Assembly (NCBI GenBank): GCA_026168455.1
Contig: CM047431.1
Span: 60,284,910-60,348,909, forward strand
Source of the DNA: Theocolax elegans
Taxonomy: Eukaryota > Arthropoda > Insecta > Hymenoptera > Cerocephalidae
Reading direction: 5' to 3'
DNA length: 64,000 nucleotides
The position numbers and the translations under genes are program-made. Positions 60,810-64,000 of the stretch are shown in pieces (positions within the stretch are counted from its first letter, which is position 1; each line of letters begins with the position of its first letter). The notes under the pieces were generated by a model. That model was not told the origin of the DNA, did no database searches, and worked only from the letters and a program-made list of their open reading frames with translations.

Positions 60810-62464
60810 ACTCCGGAAAACGAATCTTACCAAACTCCAATATGTTTTCTAGTATAAAAATACGAAATAACAACTAATATCGCCCAAAATTCCTTGACTT
60901 TTATTTGCTTATAATTCGAAAACAAATAAAAATAAATATCAAATTCAAGTTTAAAAGAAAGCTAAGATCAAGTGGATTGGAGTTAAAAAAATGAAGCCCA
61001 AATATCACAATAAACTCAAATAATAACAATTTTGTTGAATATAAAAACAATTTACGATAGTTGAATTATTTAATATGCTAATTTTATAAGTATTTTTAGG
61101 GTTATTTCATACTTAAGAGAAGGTATATTTGAACCCCTAGTTTGATAATGATAAGATGTAATATTGTCATCAATTTATTAGCAAAAAAAAATAATTATGT
61201 ATATATTATTGTTAAAAATATTTAAACACGTCTTTACCTTTTTATATTGATACTTAAAGTTGACGATTTTTAAAAGGCAATGTCAAATTTAGAAAATATG
61301 TTCATTTTAAAAATTTTTTTTATAAACATATGGATAAAGGTCCTTTGGTATGTTTTAAACGATATATCCAAATTTTTCCAGATTTTTAAATCCATATTTG
61401 ATTATAATGTTTTGGTTGAAAGTTTGTTTTTTTTTTCTAATAATTACCGATTAAAAATTGTTTACTCTATTATCATTTTAAAAATTAGTTTTTCTTTATC
61501 AAGCCCGAACGAAACGTCAAGCCCCTCCTTATATTTTAAGTTATCCATATTAATTTTTTCCAATTTTTAATACAATATATAAGATATAATTTTTGGGTTG
61601 GAAGGTGCAGATATCTGTAATTCAACCGATAATACGTTAATGCAACTACATTCGAATTAGTTAATTTTTACCCAAATTTTTGATGAAATTTAGCACAAAA
61701 TTAATTAAAAAAAAACTAAATACAACCTACACTGTTTTAACAGTTATTCATTTTGGTACAGAAATATCATTCAATTTCAGATAAAGACTACATGTGTATA
61801 TAGATTTGAAGGTTGCTATACTAAATACTATAATTCAATCATGATGCATAATAGTTTTTATATGAGAATAATCCCTACCGAATTTTTTAAACTAATTTTT
61901 TGGTTGCCAAGTATAATAATTATATCTTATTCACTTTTCACGAGAAAATGGACTCTGGCAAGTGACGAACCTCAATACTCACGATTCCTACCTTATCCTC
62001 CGTCAAGTTAATTAATAAATTAATTGTCTCTCAGTCATGCCCAAAACCCATTCTCAGCGCGTTACGGCCTCTGAACTGCAGAGCAAGATAATGTCGACAA
62101 TTTACCGAGCAAGCAAGCCTCGAAAAAATATTTGCATCCCGTGACGTCAAAAGTACCACGCGGATTCACGCAACGCAGTCGATAATTAAGTCAAGTAGAT
62201 ACAAAAAAGCATAATGATCTAAGGAGGAATACTCGGGAACGACGGGGACGTCGTTCTCTTGGCCGCCGGAGGTGTCACGGGCGTCTCCGCGCGACTTAGG
62301 TGTATGAGAAGGATAGAGTGAGCGATAAGGTGTCTCGACTAATGTAAGCGTTGCATTGCAGCGCGGACGTTAGCTCGATGGTCAGAGTACGAGATTCGTA
62401 ATCCAAGGTCCGTGTGTTTCGAATCCCGTCGTCCGCCTTTTTCGCTCACTTTTAATCCGGAACA
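60807..62464. repeat. Large tandem duplication unit 2
   Basis: 60807-61885 copies 58613-59685; 61886-61946 copies 60080-60142; 61947-62362 copies 60387-60800. It then continues into a complete tRNA-like core (62363-62437) and tail. Confidence 0.85.
62363..62437 (+). tRNA. tRNA-like core, array B copy 2
   Basis: As 60240-60313 but with one extra T in the T-loop (GTTTCGAAT), so less likely to fold. Followed by T5 and a tail ending CCGGAACA at 62464. Confidence 0.4.
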
Positions 62465-62489
62465 ATAATTACATAATCAGATGTAAGCA

Positions 62490-62712
62490 ATATCGGCGAT
62501 TCTGTATTGAAACTTGATACTTCATTCCAAATTTTCGGATCGAAGTATATCATCGATACTTTTCTAAATTTAATACCGTATCGAAAAATCTATCGGCTCG
62601 GTCGATAGTTTTTATCCCGAAAATATCGGTGGTATTACATCGGTCGATAATTTAATTTTTTCGTTACAGTATCGACGATCCTTTTAAAATGATAAGTATC
62701 GATCGATCCAAT
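62490..62712. promoter_or_regulatory. Cluster of CGATA/TATCG motifs
   Basis: At least eight CGATA or TATCG motifs in about 220 bp, including ATCGATAC, GTCGATAG, GTCGATAA and GTATCGATCGATCC. In insects CGATA and TATCGATA are binding motifs of BEAF-32 and DREF. It may equally be a diverged repeat. Confidence 0.3.
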
Positions 62713-62937
62713 AAAAAATTTAATATATGCAAAATTAAATCAGCATAAAATTAATCAGTATAAGTAAAGGATCACGCACTATACTGTCAATATAATACTT
62801 ACAATACATGATTGATTGATCTAGTTCAGTTTTGTATTCGGGATATGCATAAAATTGTATATATCTCTTAAAATAAATGTAATAATTATCTTTGTTGCTC
62901 GGTCGGTAACTCACTGGGTATGCCACCTCCTTAAGTA
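62700..62937. mobile_element. Half copy of fold-back family C
   Basis: TTGTATTCGGGATATGCATA, then GCTCGGTCGGTAACTC and GGGTATGCCACCTCCTTAA match the outer half of 2140-2520. Confidence 0.55.
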
Positions 62938-63660
62938 AGTCTGTAATCCCTTCTATTATGACTTCTGTTTTTCACCCGTTCTACGAACAACCAGTGGCTA
63001 GGCGAAAGTCAAGAAGATTTAATTAGAACTATGATTTTAGAAGTTGTTCTTAGCATCCAAAATAATGAAAATTATCGAGAATGTATAAACACAAATAATA
63101 CACCTGAATACGACTTTATTATTCTGCGAAAAAAGGAAATACCTTAATATAAAAAACTTTTTTGATCAAATACAACACTAATCTAAGTTCATCGTATCTT
63201 ATCATAAATATAATAGATAGTTCTCAAACTTTGAAGTTCAAGAAGCAATAAAATATAGAAAGTACTATTTTGAACAATTATCTTATTCTAAACGGTAATA
63301 AATAATGATAATAAAAATGTAAAAATGTCTTTTTTCTTTCACTAATCAGACTACCTAATTGTAAAAATTGTTACCTAATAAAGTATTTATTTTTTATTAC
63401 ATTGTTGTTGCTGTTATTATTATTATTATAAATTCAATTTTACGTTTTCAATTTTTAAAATATTTTAATCTTATAAATATTAATTTTCTGAAAGTATAAC
63501 CGTGTTAAAAATTGTATTGCATCGACCGATTTTATATCGAAAAAAGTTTTGCAACGGTCTATCTCAGAAAAGTATCGGCTATACAGTATTGCAAATGTAA
63601 CGAAGTAACGACATTCCATAATTTACCCACCTCTCTACATACATATGTAACATTGTGTAT
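62938..63660. other. AT-rich spacer
   Basis: No supported gene. ATT/TTA runs near 63408-63432. Confidence 0.35.
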
Positions 63661-63662
63661 AT

Positions 63663-64000
63663 TTAATAATTGTTCATCCCCTGGGGACTGGGAACGGTGT
63701 CCACCTACCACCTATGTGTAGGTGCTTTATCCCTCCCTTAAAAACCCCACCATCTCGCATTCGCCCGGGGTTATGCCCGTGGATGAGGGAAACCTGTGAA
63801 GCAGGGAAAACCTCACCCGAGATGGCCGGTGTATTCGAAACATTCTTTTTGGGTGTCAAAGTCACATTGCGTAGGCCTTGACACCGAAACCGAATGTTTC
63901 ACACCTCCCGCTCACGTTGTGAAGTGTGAAAAAACACCTAACCCGCCACGAAAGCCAAGCGACTGAGAACGTCACCCATCCACTTGGGTACCGCGCTCAA
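63663..64000 (-). mobile_element. GC-rich repeat with a 5S-rRNA-like motif, cut by window end
   Basis: An abrupt switch to GC-rich sequence at CCCCTGGGGACTGGG. On the minus strand it starts GCGCGGTACCCAAG, TGGATGGGTGAC, then CGCTTGG 12 nt later, resembling box C of 5S rRNA (GCGCGGTCAGTAC, TTGGATGGGTGACC, CGCTTGG). It runs on through GGTTTTCCCTGCTTC and ends near 63663. I infer a retroposon, possibly 5S-headed, but the head lies beyond the window. The open frame 63865-63674 is not convincing. Confidence 0.4.

Overview
This window is AT-rich, gene-poor eukaryotic DNA that is heavily loaded with repeats. Evidence for a eukaryote is splice-site-bounded coding pieces, poly(A) signals, a 5'-truncated LINE with a poly(A) tail, tRNA-like repeats, many long TA/CA/TGCG microsatellites and a 100-base assembly gap at 26910-27009. 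The CpG spikes and the repeat types suggest an arthropod, most likely an insect. A hymenopteran would fit, but that is a guess. No complete protein-coding gene is visible, and almost all short open frames are chance products of repeats.

Coding signal: (1) At 372-3438 on the + strand there is a set of phase-compatible small exons that look like the 3' end of a gene. One 51-nt exon is duplicated (372-422 and 1009-1059), and there are two alternative terminal exons (stops at 1551-1553 and 3436-3438). (2) At 24062-24267 on the - strand there is a probable first coding exon with an N-myristoylation-type start (MGNSQS) and a good splice donor. (3) Weaker candidates are 7569-7664 (-) and an 87-codon open frame with a leucine-rich look at 56259-56519 (+). 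(4) At 27402-27714 (-) is the 3' end of a LINE reverse-transcriptase ORF with its poly(A) tail.

Repeat layout: 230-1240 tandem duplication carrying the exon. 2140-2520 palindromic element. 9749-15366 three copies of a 'leader plus hairpin-minisatellite' composite, two of them inside a 4.7-kb large inverted repeat (11571-16319). 24861-25886 terminal-inverted-repeat element with a nested palindrome. 27010-27362 satellite beside the gap. 28796-29482 and 51118-51800 two copies of a 0.68-kb fold-back element. 32030-34172 1.17-kb tandem duplication. 36125-38350 dispersed 0.58-kb duplication. 37624-39770, 40456-40955 and 46604-47603 copies of a 1-kb fold-back element. 44458-49258 tandem duplication split by a 2.1-kb insertion flanked by a 14-bp direct repeat. 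53457-54863 and 60150-62464 two related arrays of tRNA-like units. 63663-64000 GC-rich repeat with a 5S-rRNA-like motif, cut by the window end.

The most unusual feature is the pair of tRNA-like arrays. They diverge from each other and lie in opposite orientation, yet share a leader, the tRNA-like core, a T-run and a downstream tail. Both arrays begin at the same TGTCACGG boundary, and both keep a hairpin-bearing block at internal unit junctions. Next most unusual are the hairpin minisatellites, where every roughly 97-bp unit is a hairpin plus a T-run. Because so many duplications are nearly identical, haplotype or assembly duplication must be kept in mind.
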